From assembly GCF_040675875.1 (NCBI RefSeq), contig NZ_JBEGII010000001.1, positions 1,922,001 to 1,986,000 on the forward strand: DNA of 64,000 nucleotides, written 5' to 3'. Below are positions 8,524-18,329 of the stretch, piece after piece (the stretch's first letter is position 1; each line of letters starts with the position of its first letter). Source of the DNA: Microbacterium sp. LWO12-1.2 (lineage in GTDB: Bacteria; Actinomycetota; Actinomycetes; Actinomycetales; Microbacteriaceae). The notes beneath the pieces were generated by a model, which searched no databases, had not been told where the DNA came from, and saw only the letters and a list, made by a program, of their open reading frames with translations. The position numbers were made by a program, and so were the translations under genes.

Positions 8524-10233
8524 TCAGGTGCGGCGCGCGCGAGCCTTCACCACCAGCCCGACACCCGCACCGAGCAGCAGCAGCGCTCCGGCGACGAGCA
8601 CCACGTCGATCTCGGCGCCCGTGTCCGGCAAGTGCGCGGACGCCGCCGCCCCTTCCCCTGCGGACCGGGCGACGATGGTGGTGGTGTCCCAGCCGAGGAG
8701 CGCACCATCGCCCCCATAGACGGCGATCCGGTGCGCGCCGAGCGTGGCGTCCTCCGAGATCATGACAGTGACGGTGCCTTCGGCCGAGACGGTGCGCTCT
8801 CCGAGTGCGACCGGGGTGGAGAACAGATACACGTACACTCGCTGTCCGACATACTCGCTCCCGACCGTGACGACAGCAGTCTCCCCCCGCACGAGGGAGT
8901 CGGGAACGGTCACGGTTCCGCGAGCTTCTTCTGTCAGGTCATCGTCGGACGGGCCTCCTTGTCCAGGCTCCTCCCCCGTCGATGCGACGGTGAGGGTCGC
9001 GGCATCCGTGATCGCTTCGCCGGCGGCGTTCCGGAACACCGCTCGGTATTGCGTGCCGGTCGCCGACACTCGCGCGCCGGTCACGACATAGGCCGTGCCC
9101 GTCGCATCCGGGATCGCAACCCAGTCCGCGGAGCTCGAAAGCCGGGATTGCCACTGCACGGTGGGAGCGGGAACGCCCGTCGCAGCCGCGGCGAAGCTCG
9201 CATCCCCTCCCTCATCCACCTGCACATCGGCCGGGTGCGATCCGACCTGCGGCGCCGCCATCGCCGGCACCGAAGGCAGCTCTGTGCCAGGGACCGTCGT
9301 GCCGGGCGCGGCGTAGATGAACCGCAGCCCGCGACTGAAGGATGCTCCGATCACCGACAGATGCGTCTCGTCCTCGAACACGTGCCCGCCGAGCTCCAGC
9401 CCTGCGTAGCCGCGATCCGCCAGCGTCGTCGCGAAGCTCGTCATGTCACTCGTCATCGGAAAACCGGTGGTGGTCTCCTCCAGCGATCCGACCGAGAGGA
9501 ACACGCGCGCGTCGAGTGCGTCGTGCTCGGCAGCGTACTCGTTCTCGGCATCGAGGATCGTGTGCTCATCCCACCAGAGCGACGGACTCGCGATCACGAA
9601 ACGCTGGAACAGTCCCTCGTTGTGCAGCAGCGTGTAGGTCGCGAAAAGACCGCCGAAGGAGTGGCCCATGAGCGCACGATCGCCCGCATCGACGTGGAAG
9701 TCCCCTTCGATCCGCGGCACCAGTTCGTCTCGGAGGAACGAGAGGAACTCCGGTGCCCCGCCGGAGGGAGTCGCCACGCCGATGTCGGTCGGAGTCAGAT
9801 CGAGGGTGCGAGGAACGCCAGAGGCCGCGAAACCCTGACCGGGGTTGTCATACCCGATGCCGACCACGACCGTGCCGGGGGCATTCAGCCGTGCCGTCTC
9901 GACCGCGATTCCGAACTCGGCGTTGGCGTCGGTGACATAGAGCACACGGTACGCCGACCCGCTCTCGCTGTAGCCGGCGGGGAGCGCCACCGAGATCTTG
10001 TAGGTGCGGTCATCCTCCGAGGTCATCATCCACGTCTTCACGTCGCGGATGAACGGGTCAGGCTCATCCGCGACGACGGCAGTGCGAGCGGATGCAGAGA
10101 CCGGTGCAGGCGCCGCAGTGGCCTCCTGCCCGCTCGCGTGGGCGCCGGCCCAACCGGCCGTGATCAGCGTCGTGGCTGCGGCGAGAGAGACGAGGGCCCT
10201 GACGCCGCGCCCTCCCCGAAAGTCATACGGCAT
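8524..10233 (-). CDS. Cell-wall-anchored esterase (PF00756 type) with Ig-like domain and LPDTG sorting signal
   Basis: A 569-aa exported protein. Residues 1-35 form a signal peptide (ALVSLAAATTLITAGWAGAHA). Residues 60-310 form an esterase-D/enterochelin-esterase-like alpha/beta hydrolase with the nucleophile elbow GHSFGG at 190-195. Residues 320-415 look like an immunoglobulin-like domain, followed by another beta-rich segment. The C-terminus has a complete sortase signal: LPDTG at about 535-539, a hydrophobic helix and the basic tail KARARRT. The protein should therefore be covalently attached to peptidoglycan. The substrate is unknown; mycolyl-type or siderophore esters are possible, since this fold covers both. 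GAGAGGGA precedes the ATG. Confidence 0.85.
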   Translation of the reverse strand: MPYDFRGGRGVRALVSLAAATTLITAGWAGAHASGQEATAAPAPVSASARTAVVADEPDPFIRDVKTWMMTSEDDRTYKISVALPAGYSESGSAYRVLYVTDANAEFGIAVETARLNAPGTVVVGIGYDNPGQGFAASGVPRTLDLTPTDIGVATPSGGAPEFLSFLRDELVPRIEGDFHVDAGDRALMGHSFGGLFATYTLLHNEGLFQRFVIASPSLWWDEHTILDAENEYAAEHDALDARVFLSVGSLEETTTGFPMTSDMTSFATTLADRGYAGLELGGHVFEDETHLSVIGASFSRGLRFIYAAPGTTVPGTELPSVPAMAAPQVGSHPADVQVDEGGDASFAAAATGVPAPTVQWQSRLSSSADWVAIPDATGTAYVVTGARVSATGTQYRAVFRNAAGEAITDAATLTVASTGEEPGQGGPSDDDLTEEARGTVTVPDSLVRGETAVVTVGSEYVGQRVYVYLFSTPVALGERTVSAEGTVTVMISEDATLGAHRIAVYGGDGALLGWDTTTIVARSAGEGAAASAHLPDTGAEIDVVLVAGALLLLGAGVGLVVKARARRT

Positions 10234-10420
10234 GAGACATCCCTCTCGTCGGTCGATCAGTGATCCTCACGGTAGGACGGGCGGCGGGGCCATCCCATGT
10301 GCGCTCACCCCATCAGCGAAGGGCCGCGATGTGCGGATAGCCTGCGCCGGCTCACGGTGACGGGAGCGGTCGTCGTCGAGACCATCTTCGATTGTCGGTG
10401 GTCGGTGGTGAACTGTCCTC

Positions 10421-11797
10421 ATGACCGACCTGCTCGATGCGAACGACTCTCAGATGGCGATGCTCGCCGATCTGGTCGCCGGGCTGCAGGCTGCGGAAGA
10501 GACCATCAGCGGAATGCTGGCCGCGCGAGACGGCATGCTCGCGATGGCGTCTCGCCTGGCGATCGACATCGCCAGGCAGGCGAACCATCCCGACTACGGC
10601 GATATGGCGACGCGCGCAGTCGCCGCCGAGATCGGTGCCGCACAACGCGTGAGCGATCGCACGATCGAACGTCGGATGGCAGCTGCGTCTCGTCTTGTGA
10701 CCGATCTGCCGGACGTGTGGGCGGCGCAGGGTGCCGGGCGCATCACTGCGGCGCATACGCGGGTCATCGTCGAGGCGAGCGCGCATCTCGATGATCCCCG
10801 CGATCGGGCGGCGTACGCGGATGCGGTCCTCGTGATCGCAGAGGCTGAGTCGCCGAACCGTCTGCGTCGCCATGCGCGCAGGATCGCTGAGCAGTACCAG
10901 CCACGGTCGCTGACTGCGCGCCATCGCGACGCGCGCGACAACCGACGCGTCTGGGTGAACGACCTCGATGACGGGATGTCCGAGCTGGGCGTGCACGGGC
11001 CGTCGACGCTGATCCACGGCATGTACGACCGCCTATCGCAGATCGCGCACCGCGTACACGAAGGCAATGCCCGTGCCGCGAAGGAGCGGAAGTCGACGCC
11101 TCGTGACACTCGGACGGACGAGCGGACGGTCGAGCCCGCCGACGAACGGACGGTTGACCAGCTTCGGGCAGATCTGCTCGCAGATCTCGTGCTCACGGGC
11201 GCGCCGACGGGGCATGATTCGGAGGACGCGCTGTGGGACTCCATCCATGCGCGCGTGGAGGTGACCGTGCCGGTCATGACGTTGATCGACGCGCGCGGAG
11301 CGCACACCGACCTGCCGCCGGCCGAGCTCGACGGTCGCTGCCCGATCGATACCGGCACCGCGCGCAGACTCGCCGGGGAGGCGATCGGGTGGGAACGGGT
11401 TCTGACCCATCCGATCAGCGGAGCGTTGCTCGCCGTCGACCGATATCGACCGGGCGATCAACTGAAACGACATCTTCGGGCGAGGGATCAGCGCTGCCGA
11501 TTCCCGGCGTGCGGTCTTGCGGCCCGCACATGCGATATCGACCACAACCATGCGGCGGCCGAGGGCGGGCCGACCTGCGAAGACAATCTCGCGCACTTCT
11601 GCCGCCGACATCACATGATGAAGCATCACTCCCGCTGGCAGGTGGAGCAGAAGGTCGGCGGAGTCCTCGAGTGGAGAAGCCCGACGGGCGAGGCGTACGT
11701 CGACCGGCCGCCAGCACAGAACACGGTGCGGTTCACACCAGCCGAGTTCGAGACCACCGAGTTCGAGACCACCGAATCGGCGCTCGTGCCGTTCTGA
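10421..11797 (+). CDS. DUF222 / HNH endonuclease domain protein (13E12 type)
   Basis: A 458-aa protein of a family expanded in actinobacterial genomes. The N-terminal two thirds is a helical DUF222 region (ISGMLAARDGMLAMASRL to YDRLSQIAHRV). Residues about 360-410 carry the HNH motif: CRFPAC, then CDIDHNHAAAEGGPT, then NLAHFCRRHHMMKH, with the Cys and His residues expected to bind metal. The last 40 residues include a tandem EFETTEFETTE. The biological role of the family is unsettled. The 187-bp upstream region, shared with the divergent esterase gene, holds no further gene. Confidence 0.88.
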   Translation: MTDLLDANDSQMAMLADLVAGLQAAEETISGMLAARDGMLAMASRLAIDIARQANHPDYGDMATRAVAAEIGAAQRVSDRTIERRMAAASRLVTDLPDVWAAQGAGRITAAHTRVIVEASAHLDDPRDRAAYADAVLVIAEAESPNRLRRHARRIAEQYQPRSLTARHRDARDNRRVWVNDLDDGMSELGVHGPSTLIHGMYDRLSQIAHRVHEGNARAAKERKSTPRDTRTDERTVEPADERTVDQLRADLLADLVLTGAPTGHDSEDALWDSIHARVEVTVPVMTLIDARGAHTDLPPAELDGRCPIDTGTARRLAGEAIGWERVLTHPISGALLAVDRYRPGDQLKRHLRARDQRCRFPACGLAARTCDIDHNHAAAEGGPTCEDNLAHFCRRHHMMKHHSRWQVEQKVGGVLEWRSPTGEAYVDRPPAQNTVRFTPAEFETTEFETTESALVPF

Positions 11798-11838
11798 GAA
11801 CCTCCGGGGAGGCGGTCTCCCGCTGCTCCCGCCCGACC

Positions 11839-11844
11839 TAAACT
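11839..11844 (+). promoter_or_regulatory. -10 element TAAACT, leaderless start
   Basis: TAAACT is 6 nt upstream of the GTG at 11851, and there is no Shine-Dalgarno. This geometry recurs across the window and supports the GTG start. Confidence 0.5.
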
Positions 11845-11850
11845 CGACGG

Positions 11851-12729
11851 GTGTCATGGAATCGCCGGGTGTTCTCGCTCTCACTGGACAATCGCAAGGC
11901 GAAGCTGGTGCAGTCCAGAAGGCGACCCGGTCGCTACGAGCTCAGCGTCGATGGAATTCCGCAGTCCGTCGTCTCGATGACCGAGCCCACCGACCTTGAG
12001 TATGCCTACACCCGGCACATCGCCCGCGCGATGGATGCCGCTGCGGAGCCCGGTGCGCCGCTGTTCACCGTGCATCTGGGAGCCGGAGCACTCACGCTGG
12101 CACGCTACGTCGAGGCCACGCGACCCGGATCACCTCAACTCGTGGTCGAGTTCGAGCCCACGCTCTACGCCGCTGTGATCGCCGCACTGCCGCTGCCTCC
12201 CGGTTCTGATCTGCGCGTCATCTTCGGCGATGCGCGAGCGGTCGCAGACGCGGATCTTCCGGACGAGAAGCCGATGCCGTCATCCCCCTCCCGCGAGTGG
12301 GTGGACGCGCGCTTCACCGTCGTCGATCTGTGGGATGCCGCCGTCATCCGGCATCGTGTGGCCAGCCAGGAGTTCTACCGCCGGATCGCCGCGCGCTCCG
12401 CAGCAACGGGAGTCGTCGCGGTGAACCTGCTCGATGGGCATCCGTTCGAGTACTCACGACGACAGGCGGCGACCCTGAGCTCCGTGTTCGAGCACGTCGC
12501 CATCGTCTTCGACGCCGAACCGGAAGATGATGAAGGGCCGCTCGGCAACGTCGTCATCTTCGCGAGCGATGAGCCGCTGGACATCGTGACGACGCCCGAT
12601 CTCCTCGGCACACCACGACCTCACTACCTCCACGACGGCCCCCTGAACTCGTGGATCGCTGACGCGCGCATCATGACCGACGCCGACGGAACCGACTCCC
12701 CCGACCCCGACGACCCGATCTGGAACTAG
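11851..12729 (+). CDS. Spermidine-synthase-like methyltransferase-fold protein
   Basis: A 292-aa protein with a Rossmann-like fold of the spermidine synthase/SpeE superfamily. The nucleotide-binding loop is VHLGAGALTLARYV (about residues 70-83), with the acidic strand end VVEFEP and a DAR/D segment near residue 125. Actinobacteria carry such stand-alone relatives of fused MFS/spermidine synthase proteins. There is no polyamine pathway neighbour, so a true aminopropyltransferase role is doubtful. The GTG start is supported by the TAAACT hexamer 6 nt upstream. The C-terminus is an acidic Asp/Pro tail. Confidence 0.7.
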   Translation: MSWNRRVFSLSLDNRKAKLVQSRRRPGRYELSVDGIPQSVVSMTEPTDLEYAYTRHIARAMDAAAEPGAPLFTVHLGAGALTLARYVEATRPGSPQLVVEFEPTLYAAVIAALPLPPGSDLRVIFGDARAVADADLPDEKPMPSSPSREWVDARFTVVDLWDAAVIRHRVASQEFYRRIAARSAATGVVAVNLLDGHPFEYSRRQAATLSSVFEHVAIVFDAEPEDDEGPLGNVVIFASDEPLDIVTTPDLLGTPRPHYLHDGPLNSWIADARIMTDADGTDSPDPDDPIWN

Positions 12730-12759
12730 CGCCCGCTCGGCGTCCTCCCCCGCACGCGA

Positions 12760-12796
12760 ACGAGCCGCCCGGGACCCGAGGGTCCGGACGGCTCGT
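12760..12796. terminator. Bidirectional terminator hairpin between convergent genes
   Basis: Arms ACGAGCCG (12760-12767) and CGGCTCGT (12789-12796) pair perfectly, with an inner GACCC/GGGTC pairing. The hairpin sits in the 104-bp gap between the convergent spermidine-synthase-like and chvE-type genes. There is no clear U-tract on either strand. Confidence 0.6.
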
Positions 12797-12833
12797 CCTC
12801 CGCGAAGCACAGGCCTCGCGGGTCATTCACTGC

Positions 12834-13952
12834 TTACTGGAACGACTTCACGATCTCGAGGAGGCTGGGCACGTTGGCGTATGCCTCGAGTGCGTTCTCC
12901 TTCGTGACGATGATCGGGTCGAGCAGGTATGCCGGCACGACCTTGACGCCGTTGTCGTACGACTCGGTGTCGTTGACGTCGACCTCTTCGCCCTTCTGGA
13001 GCTGGCCGACCATCTTGATGGACTGCTCGACGAGGAGCGTGGTGTCCTTGTTGATCGTGGAGTACTGGATGCCCTCCATGATCGACTTGACCGACTCGAC
13101 CTCGGAGTCCTGACCGGTGACGACCGGGACGTCCTTGCCCGCACCCTGCACCGACGTGATGATGGCGCGAGCGAGGGTGTCGTTCGGGGACAGGACGCCG
13201 TCGAGCGTCTCCGAGCTGTACGTCGACGTCAGCAGGGAGTCCATGCGACGCTGAGCGTTCTCCGCCTTCCAGCCCTCGGTCGCCGTCTGGGCGATCTCGG
13301 TCTGGCCGGAGACGACCTTCAGGGTGCCGTCGTCGATCTTCGGCTGGAGGATGCTCATCGCGCCGTCGAAGAACACGGCGGAGTTCGCGTCATCCGGGGA
13401 ACCGGAGAACAGCTCGATGTTGTACGGAGCGTCGTGACCTGCACGCTCGGCGAGACCGTCGAGCAGAGCCTGGCCCTGGAGCTCACCGACACGGAAGTTG
13501 TCGAACGCGACGTAGTAGTCGACAGCGTCGGTGTTCTCGATCAGACGGTCGTACGCGATGACGGTGACGCCGGCGTCGCGGGCTGCCTCGACCTGCGTCG
13601 CGAGCTGCTTGCCGTCCTTCGCGCCGATGATGATGACCTTCGCACCACCGGTGACCATGGCCTGGATCTGGTTCTGCTGCTCGGCGACCGTGTTGCTGGC
13701 CGGTGCGTACTGCACGTCTGCCTTGAAGCCGGCCTTCTCGAGACCGTCCGTGAACAGCTGACCGGCGAGGACCCAGTTCTCCGAGGTCTTGTCCGGGAGT
13801 GCGACACCGATCGTGGCGTCAGCGGCGAAGCCCTTGGTGGTCTCCTCCCCCGACCCGGAGCCGGTGTCACCGCCGCGCTCCGAGGAGCAGCCGGTGAGGG
13901 CGAATGCGCCCGCGACGACAAGCGCTGTCGCCGACAGAAGAATCTTCTTCAT
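12834..13952 (-). CDS. chvE: ChvE-type sugar-binding lipoprotein of a monosaccharide ABC importer
   Basis: A 372-aa substrate-binding lipoprotein of the Peripla_BP_4 fold. The signal peptide ends in lipobox LTGC (Cys about residue 22), followed by a Gly/Ser/Glu linker. The ATIGVALPDKTSENW, VIIIGAKDGKQ, VIAYDRLI and GVLSPNDTLA segments are typical of ChvE/multiple-monosaccharide binding proteins (xylose, arabinose, glucose, galactose). It lies 59 bp after the permease gene and ends the operon ATPase-permease-binding protein, an order in which the most abundantly needed subunit comes last. Sugar specificity cannot be fixed from sequence. Confidence 0.88.
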   Translation of the reverse strand: MKKILLSATALVVAGAFALTGCSSERGGDTGSGSGEETTKGFAADATIGVALPDKTSENWVLAGQLFTDGLEKAGFKADVQYAPASNTVAEQQNQIQAMVTGGAKVIIIGAKDGKQLATQVEAARDAGVTVIAYDRLIENTDAVDYYVAFDNFRVGELQGQALLDGLAERAGHDAPYNIELFSGSPDDANSAVFFDGAMSILQPKIDDGTLKVVSGQTEIAQTATEGWKAENAQRRMDSLLTSTYSSETLDGVLSPNDTLARAIITSVQGAGKDVPVVTGQDSEVESVKSIMEGIQYSTINKDTTLLVEQSIKMVGQLQKGEEVDVNDTESYDNGVKVVPAYLLDPIIVTKENALEAYANVPSLLEIVKSFQ

Positions 13953-14011
13953 GTGATCTCTTTCTCTGGTGTGTGAAGGTCTCGTCGCGCGTGCGGCACG
14001 CAGCTCGACCC

Positions 14012-15382
14012 CTACTTTCCGCGCGTCTCGTCGACGGCGGGGGCTTCGTACTTCTGACCCGTGGGGTAGTTCGCCTTCGGGTCGAAGGTGGCGAGCGCCG
14101 GATCCTCCTTGCGGCCGAAGCGGCGCGTGAGGAATCCGATGATCGACGGGCGACCCTGCTGCTTGTTCCAGACGTCGACGCCGACCGCGAACAGGAGCAC
14201 GAGGCCCTTGATCATCGAGACCACGTCGGCTCCGGCGCCCAGCAGCGCGAGTCCGTTGTTGAGGAACGCCATCACGAGACCACCGATGATCGATCCGATG
14301 ACGGTACCGATACCACCCGAGACGGCGGCACCACCGATGAAGACCGAGGCGATCGCGTCGAGTTCCCAGCCGTTGCCGTCCTGCGGACCGGAGGCCGTGG
14401 CGCGGGCCACGTAGATCATCCCGGCGAGCGAGGCCAGCACCGACATGTTCATCATGACGAAGAAGTCGACCCAGCGGTCCTTCACGCCCGACAGGCGTGC
14501 GGCCTGGCGGTTGCCACCGACGGCGTAGATGTGGCGGCCGAACACCGTGTTGTTGGTGATGAACGTGTAGAGGATCACCAGCAGCAGCAGGATCACACCC
14601 GAGATCGGGAAGCTCGTGCCCTCACGCCCGGTGGCGAACAGCCAGCCGGCGACCAGGATGACGACCGAGATCAGCACGACCTTGGTGATGCTCACCCAGC
14701 GGGGCGCCATGTCGGAGCCCATCTTGGCCTGCGCGCGGCGGGTGCGGATCTCCGAGATGACGATCCAGAGCACACCGACCAGGGCGAGGACCATGGTGAG
14801 CACGTTGAACGGAACGGGGATGAACGACAGCTCCGGCAGGTAGCCGGCGCCGATGACCTTGAACCCCTGCGGGACCGGGATCGACTGCGAGTCGCCGACC
14901 CACTGGTTCGCGCCGCGGAAGAAGAGCATGCCCGCCAGCGTCACGATGAACGCCGGCACCCCGACATAGGCGACCCAGAATCCCTGCCAGGCGCCGACCA
15001 GCACGCCCACGCCGAGACCGAGGAGGATGGCCAGCGGCCAAGGCAGATTCCAGTCCGCCATCGCCTTGGCGACGATGATGCCGGTGAACGCCGCGACCGA
15101 CCCGACCGACAGGTCGATGTGCCCCATGATGATGACCATCACCATTCCGATCGCGAGGATCAGGATGTAGGAGTACTGGTTGACGACGTTGATCAGGTTG
15201 CCCGAGGAGAGCGTGAGTCCCTGACCTTTGAAGATCCAGGTCAGCACCTGGAAGACGACCAGGATGACGACGAGGCTGCCGAGGATGCCGAACTGGCGGA
15301 GCGTCGACTGTCCGCCGCCGAACATCTTGGTGATGTCCTTGAAGTGGAAGCCGCGCTTCGCGGTCGTGAGATCGGTGGTCAT
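14012..15382 (-). CDS. gguB: Multiple-monosaccharide ABC transporter permease (GguB/MmsB type)
   Basis: A 456-aa integral membrane permease of the BPD_transp_2 (RbsC/XylH) family with about ten hydrophobic helices. Landmarks are [15 protein letters not shown] (about residue 110) and [19 protein letters not shown] near residue 365, the conserved permease loop. Its ATG overlaps the upstream ATPase stop by 4 bp (ATGA). The C-terminus carries a 50-residue hydrophilic tail after the last helix. Confidence 0.9.
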   Translation of the reverse strand: MTTDLTTAKRGFHFKDITKMFGGGQSTLRQFGILGSLVVILVVFQVLTWIFKGQGLTLSSGNLINVVNQYSYILILAIGMVMVIIMGHIDLSVGSVAAFTGIIVAKAMADWNLPWPLAILLGLGVGVLVGAWQGFWVAYVGVPAFIVTLAGMLFFRGANQWVGDSQSIPVPQGFKVIGAGYLPELSFIPVPFNVLTMVLALVGVLWIVISEIRTRRAQAKMGSDMAPRWVSITKVVLISVVILVAGWLFATGREGTSFPISGVILLLLVILYTFITNNTVFGRHIYAVGGNRQAARLSGVKDRWVDFFVMMNMSVLASLAGMIYVARATASGPQDGNGWELDAIASVFIGGAAVSGGIGTVIGSIIGGLVMAFLNNGLALLGAGADVVSMIKGLVLLFAVGVDVWNKQQGRPSIIGFLTRRFGRKEDPALATFDPKANYPTGQKYEAPAVDETRGK

Positions 15383-16947
15383 GCGGATGCTTTCTGGGTC
15401 GCGGAGGTCATGCTGCGCATGAGGGCCTCGGGTGTCGCCTGTTCGGCCGGGATGCAGTCGGTGACCCGACCTTCGAAGACGGTGTAGATGCGGTCGGAGA
15501 TGCCGAGGAGTTCGGGCAGCTCGCTGGAGATGACGATGACGCCCTTGCCCTGCGACGCGAGCTCGTTGATGATCGCGTAGATCTCGTACTTCGCTCCGAC
15601 GTCGATGCCACGCGTGGGCTCATCGAGGATGAGCAGGTCGGGATCGGTGAACATCCACTTGGCCAGCACGACCTTCTGCTGGTTACCACCCGACAGCTTG
15701 CCGACGCCCTCCTCCACGGAGGGGGTCTTGATGCGCAGCGCCTTGCGGTACTGCTCGGCGATCGCGTACTCGGCACGAGGGTCGACGACACCGCGACGCG
15801 CGATCTTCGAGAGCTTCGCGGAGACGGTCGCACGCTTGATGGTGTCGAGGAGGTTGAGGCCGAGCACCTTGCGGTCCTCGCTCACGTACGCCAGGCCGTG
15901 CTTGATCGCCGCGGCGACATCCGGCAGCGCGATCTCCTGGCCGTCCTTGGTCATGGTCCCCGACAGGTAGGTGCCGTAGGAGCGGCCGAAGATGCTCATG
16001 GCGAACTCGGTGCGGCCCGCGCCCATGAGACCGGCGATGCCGACGACCTCGCCACGGCGCACATTGAGGTTCGAGCCCTTCACGACCATCCGCTCGGAGA
16101 CGGTCGGGTGCTGCACCCACCAGTCCTTGACCTCGAAGAACACCTCGCCGATCTCGGGAGTGCGATCCGGGTAGCGGCTCTCAAGCGACCGTCCGACCAT
16201 GCCCCGGATGATGCGGTCCTCGTTGATCTCGCCGCGCGAGATGTCGAGCGTCTCGACCGTGCGGCCGTCGCGGATGATCGTGATCTCGTCGGCGATCTGC
16301 TCGATCTCGTTCAGCTTGTGGCTGATCATGATCGACGCGATCCCCTTGGCCTTGAGGCCGAGGATCAGATCCAGCAGGTGCTGCGAGTCGTTCTCGTTGA
16401 GCGCGGCGGTCGGCTCGTCGAGGATCAGGAGCTTGACGTCCTTGTTCAGCGCCTTGGCGATCTCGATCAGCTGCTGCTTGCCGACGCCGAGCGTCTTGAT
16501 CTGGGCATCGGGATCCTCGTTCAGCCCGACGCGGGCCAGCAGCTCGATCGCGCGCTGCTTCTGCGCCTGCCAGTCGATGCGGCCGAAGTGGCGGATCTCG
16601 TTGCCGAGGAAGATGTTCTCGGTGACCGAGAGCTCCGGGATCAGCGCGAGCTCCTGGTGGATGATCGCGATGCCGGCCTGCTCGCTGGCCGCGATGTCGC
16701 GGAACCGCTGCTCCTCGCCGTACAACAGGATCTCGCCGTCGTAGCTCCCGTACGGGTACACGCCGGACAGGACCTTCATCAGGGTGGACTTGCCCGCGCC
16801 GTTCTCGCCGCAGATGGCATGGATCTCGCCGGCGCGCACGGTGATCGACACCTCGGAGAGGGCCTTCACTCCCGGGAATTCCTTGGTGATGCTGCGCATC
16901 TCCAGGATCGGGCCTGACACGGTCGGCAACGTTGCTGTGGTGCTCAC
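15379..16947 (-). CDS. gguA: Multiple-monosaccharide ABC transporter ATP-binding protein (GguA/MmsA type)
   Basis: A 522-aa fused double ATPase of the sugar (CUT2) importer class. Domain 1 has Walker [10 protein letters not shown], a signature-like LGVGKQQ and Walker [16 protein letters not shown]. Domain 2 has a degenerate P-loop (GLMGAGRTE), a canonical signature LSGGNQQKV and [12 protein letters not shown], the usual CUT2 asymmetry. The GTG at 16947 is chosen because AGGAAG lies 5-6 nt upstream and family similarity begins shortly after it. An open frame continues upstream through the promoter and operator and is not coding. It is the first gene of the sugar-import operon. Confidence 0.9.
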   Translation of the reverse strand: MSTTATLPTVSGPILEMRSITKEFPGVKALSEVSITVRAGEIHAICGENGAGKSTLMKVLSGVYPYGSYDGEILLYGEEQRFRDIAASEQAGIAIIHQELALIPELSVTENIFLGNEIRHFGRIDWQAQKQRAIELLARVGLNEDPDAQIKTLGVGKQQLIEIAKALNKDVKLLILDEPTAALNENDSQHLLDLILGLKAKGIASIMISHKLNEIEQIADEITIIRDGRTVETLDISRGEINEDRIIRGMVGRSLESRYPDRTPEIGEVFFEVKDWWVQHPTVSERMVVKGSNLNVRRGEVVGIAGLMGAGRTEFAMSIFGRSYGTYLSGTMTKDGQEIALPDVAAAIKHGLAYVSEDRKVLGLNLLDTIKRATVSAKLSKIARRGVVDPRAEYAIAEQYRKALRIKTPSVEEGVGKLSGGNQQKVVLAKWMFTDPDLLILDEPTRGIDVGAKYEIYAIINELASQGKGVIVISSELPELLGISDRIYTVFEGRVTDCIPAEQATPEALMRSMTSATQKASA

Positions 16948-16976
16948 GGATCTTCCTCGCGACGTGCGGTCACCTT

Positions 16977-16994
16977 CGATGTGACCGTTCACAT
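16977..16994 (-). promoter_or_regulatory. LacI-family operator in front of the sugar importer operon
   Basis: On the minus strand this reads ATGTGAACGGTCACATCG, a near-perfect palindrome around CG. It differs by a single base from the site at 18082-18099 in front of the lacI gene. It starts right at the predicted transcription start and covers about +1 to +18. Confidence 0.75.
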
Positions 16995-17001
16995 TTGTAA
17001 C

Positions 17002-17030
17002 ATCGTGCAATGGGGACGGGACGCTGTCAA
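17002..17030 (-). promoter_or_regulatory. Promoter of the sugar importer operon
   Basis: On the minus strand a perfect -35 TTGACA (17025-17030) and a -10-like CACGAT (17002-17007) are 17 nt apart. The predicted start near 16995 abuts the operator. It lies in the 106-bp gap after the lacI stop codon, so the transporter can be transcribed independently of lacI. Confidence 0.55.
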
Positions 17031-17053
17031 GTCCGGACGGCGATTTCGTGTCG

Positions 17054-18067
17054 TTACCGTGACCCTGACGACTCGCGCAGGCGCAGCGTCGTCTGCAGGG
17101 GGCCGAACGCCGGCACCTGCTCACCGCGGATCTGCGCGAGCAGGATCTTGACGGCCCTGCGCCCCAACTCGGGGAAGTCCTGGTGCACGGTCGTCAGGGT
17201 GGGCGCGACATGAGCGGCCACTGGCACGTCGTCGAACCCGACGACGCTGACATCCTCGGGCACGCGGATGCCCGTGTCGCGGAACCCGTGCAACAGCCCG
17301 ATCGCCATCAGGTCGTTGGCCGCGAACACCGCGGTGAAGTCTCGCCTTCGGGAGAGCTCCTGGCCGGCGAAGTACCCGAAGTCCGCGGACCAGTCGCCGC
17401 GGATCGGCGGGAACGTGGGCAGGTCGGCCTCGCGCAGCGCATCGAGATACCCGCGCATCCTCGACTCCGCCTCGATCCAGTCCTGCGGTCCGGCCAGGTG
17501 CAGGATGTCGCTGTGCCCGAGTCCGATCAGGTGCTCGGTCGCCGCTCGCGCTCCCGCCACCTGATCGGCGGAGAGGCTGACCCCGTCCGACCCCGACGCG
17601 GTCTGCAGGCTGACGAAGGGCAGCGACACGGCCATCCCCCGCAGCACATGGAAGACACGCACCTGCGGCGCCAGCACGACGATCCCATCGACCTGTTCCC
17701 TGGTCAGCTGGCGGACCGCGTTGCCGATCGCCTCCGGTGTGGTCGCGGCGAGGTTGAGCGTCGAGACCGAATAGCCCTCCTCGCGCGCCGCGTCCTCGAT
17801 GCTCGCGATGGACGATGTGGGACCGAACTCGCCGATCGTCGCCGAGAGGATCCCCAGCATGTTCGACTTGCTGGTCACCAGCGCTCTGGCCGCGAGATTC
17901 GGGCGATAGTCCAGCACCTCGATCGCGTCGAGGACCTTGGCCTTGGTCTCCGGGCGGATGCTGGCATGATCGTTCAGCACGCGCGAGACGGTCTGATGAG
18001 ACACACCCGCGAGCCGTGCGACGTCGCGGATGCTCGGCATCCGGGCACGCTCAGAGGCGCTGGACAT
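17054..18067 (-). CDS. LacI family transcriptional regulator of the monosaccharide importer
   Basis: A 337-aa repressor. The N-terminal helix-turn-helix is [21 protein letters not shown] (residues 13-33), followed by the hinge [20 protein letters not shown] and a periplasmic-binding-protein-like effector domain to the end. SD AAGGAGG lies 6 nt before the ATG. It is immediately upstream of gguA-gguB-chvE on the same strand. Matching operators in front of lacI itself and of gguA indicate autoregulation plus control of the transporter. The effector is presumably the imported sugar, which is inference. Confidence 0.9.
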   Translation of the reverse strand: MSSASERARMPSIRDVARLAGVSHQTVSRVLNDHASIRPETKAKVLDAIEVLDYRPNLAARALVTSKSNMLGILSATIGEFGPTSSIASIEDAAREEGYSVSTLNLAATTPEAIGNAVRQLTREQVDGIVVLAPQVRVFHVLRGMAVSLPFVSLQTASGSDGVSLSADQVAGARAATEHLIGLGHSDILHLAGPQDWIEAESRMRGYLDALREADLPTFPPIRGDWSADFGYFAGQELSRRRDFTAVFAANDLMAIGLLHGFRDTGIRVPEDVSVVGFDDVPVAAHVAPTLTTVHQDFPELGRRAVKILLAQIRGEQVPAFGPLQTTLRLRESSGSR

Positions 18068-18081
18068 CGCAGCCTCCTTGC

Positions 18082-18099
18082 ATGTGCACGGTCACATCG
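18082..18099 (-). promoter_or_regulatory. LacI-family operator in front of the lacI gene
   Basis: The plus strand reads ATGTGCACGGTCACATCG, one base different from the gguA operator read on the minus strand. It begins just downstream of the predicted lacI transcription start and ends 14 bp before the ATG. Confidence 0.7.
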
Positions 18100-18106
18100 T
18101 TACTTC

Positions 18107-18112
18107 ATTATG
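18107..18112 (-). promoter_or_regulatory. -10 element CATAAT of the lacI gene
   Basis: On the minus strand CATAAT matches the consensus at five of six positions. It sits the same distance (7 nt) from its operator as the -10 of gguA does from its own. No convincing -35 was seen. Confidence 0.5.
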
Positions 18113-18329
18113 TACGCAGGCGCCGCACACCGCACGCCGAGGCCGCGAAAGGGAGGAAACGCTCCCGACTAGCACATCGAAAAGAGAAACCCGGCGTGAC
18201 CCGGCTGTTGTCGCTAGAATGACATTACCCAGCGGGCTTCCACAGCCCCGCACCCGATGAACGCTCGCCTGAGGAGGGACTCAACTTCGTCCTGGCCGGC
18301 CGTCGAGCGTATGGCGACAGGACAAAGCC

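Noticed and set aside
13904..15487. 527-codon plus-strand open frame opposite gguB
   Set aside because: A compositional shadow of a GC-rich membrane protein gene (His/Asp-rich, no domain). The minus-strand permease has clear family motifs.
18151..18166. GGGAG/CTCCC inverted repeat as a third LacI operator
   Set aside because: It resembles a generic LacI-family half-site only loosely and does not match the two clear operators. It is left as a minor hairpin.
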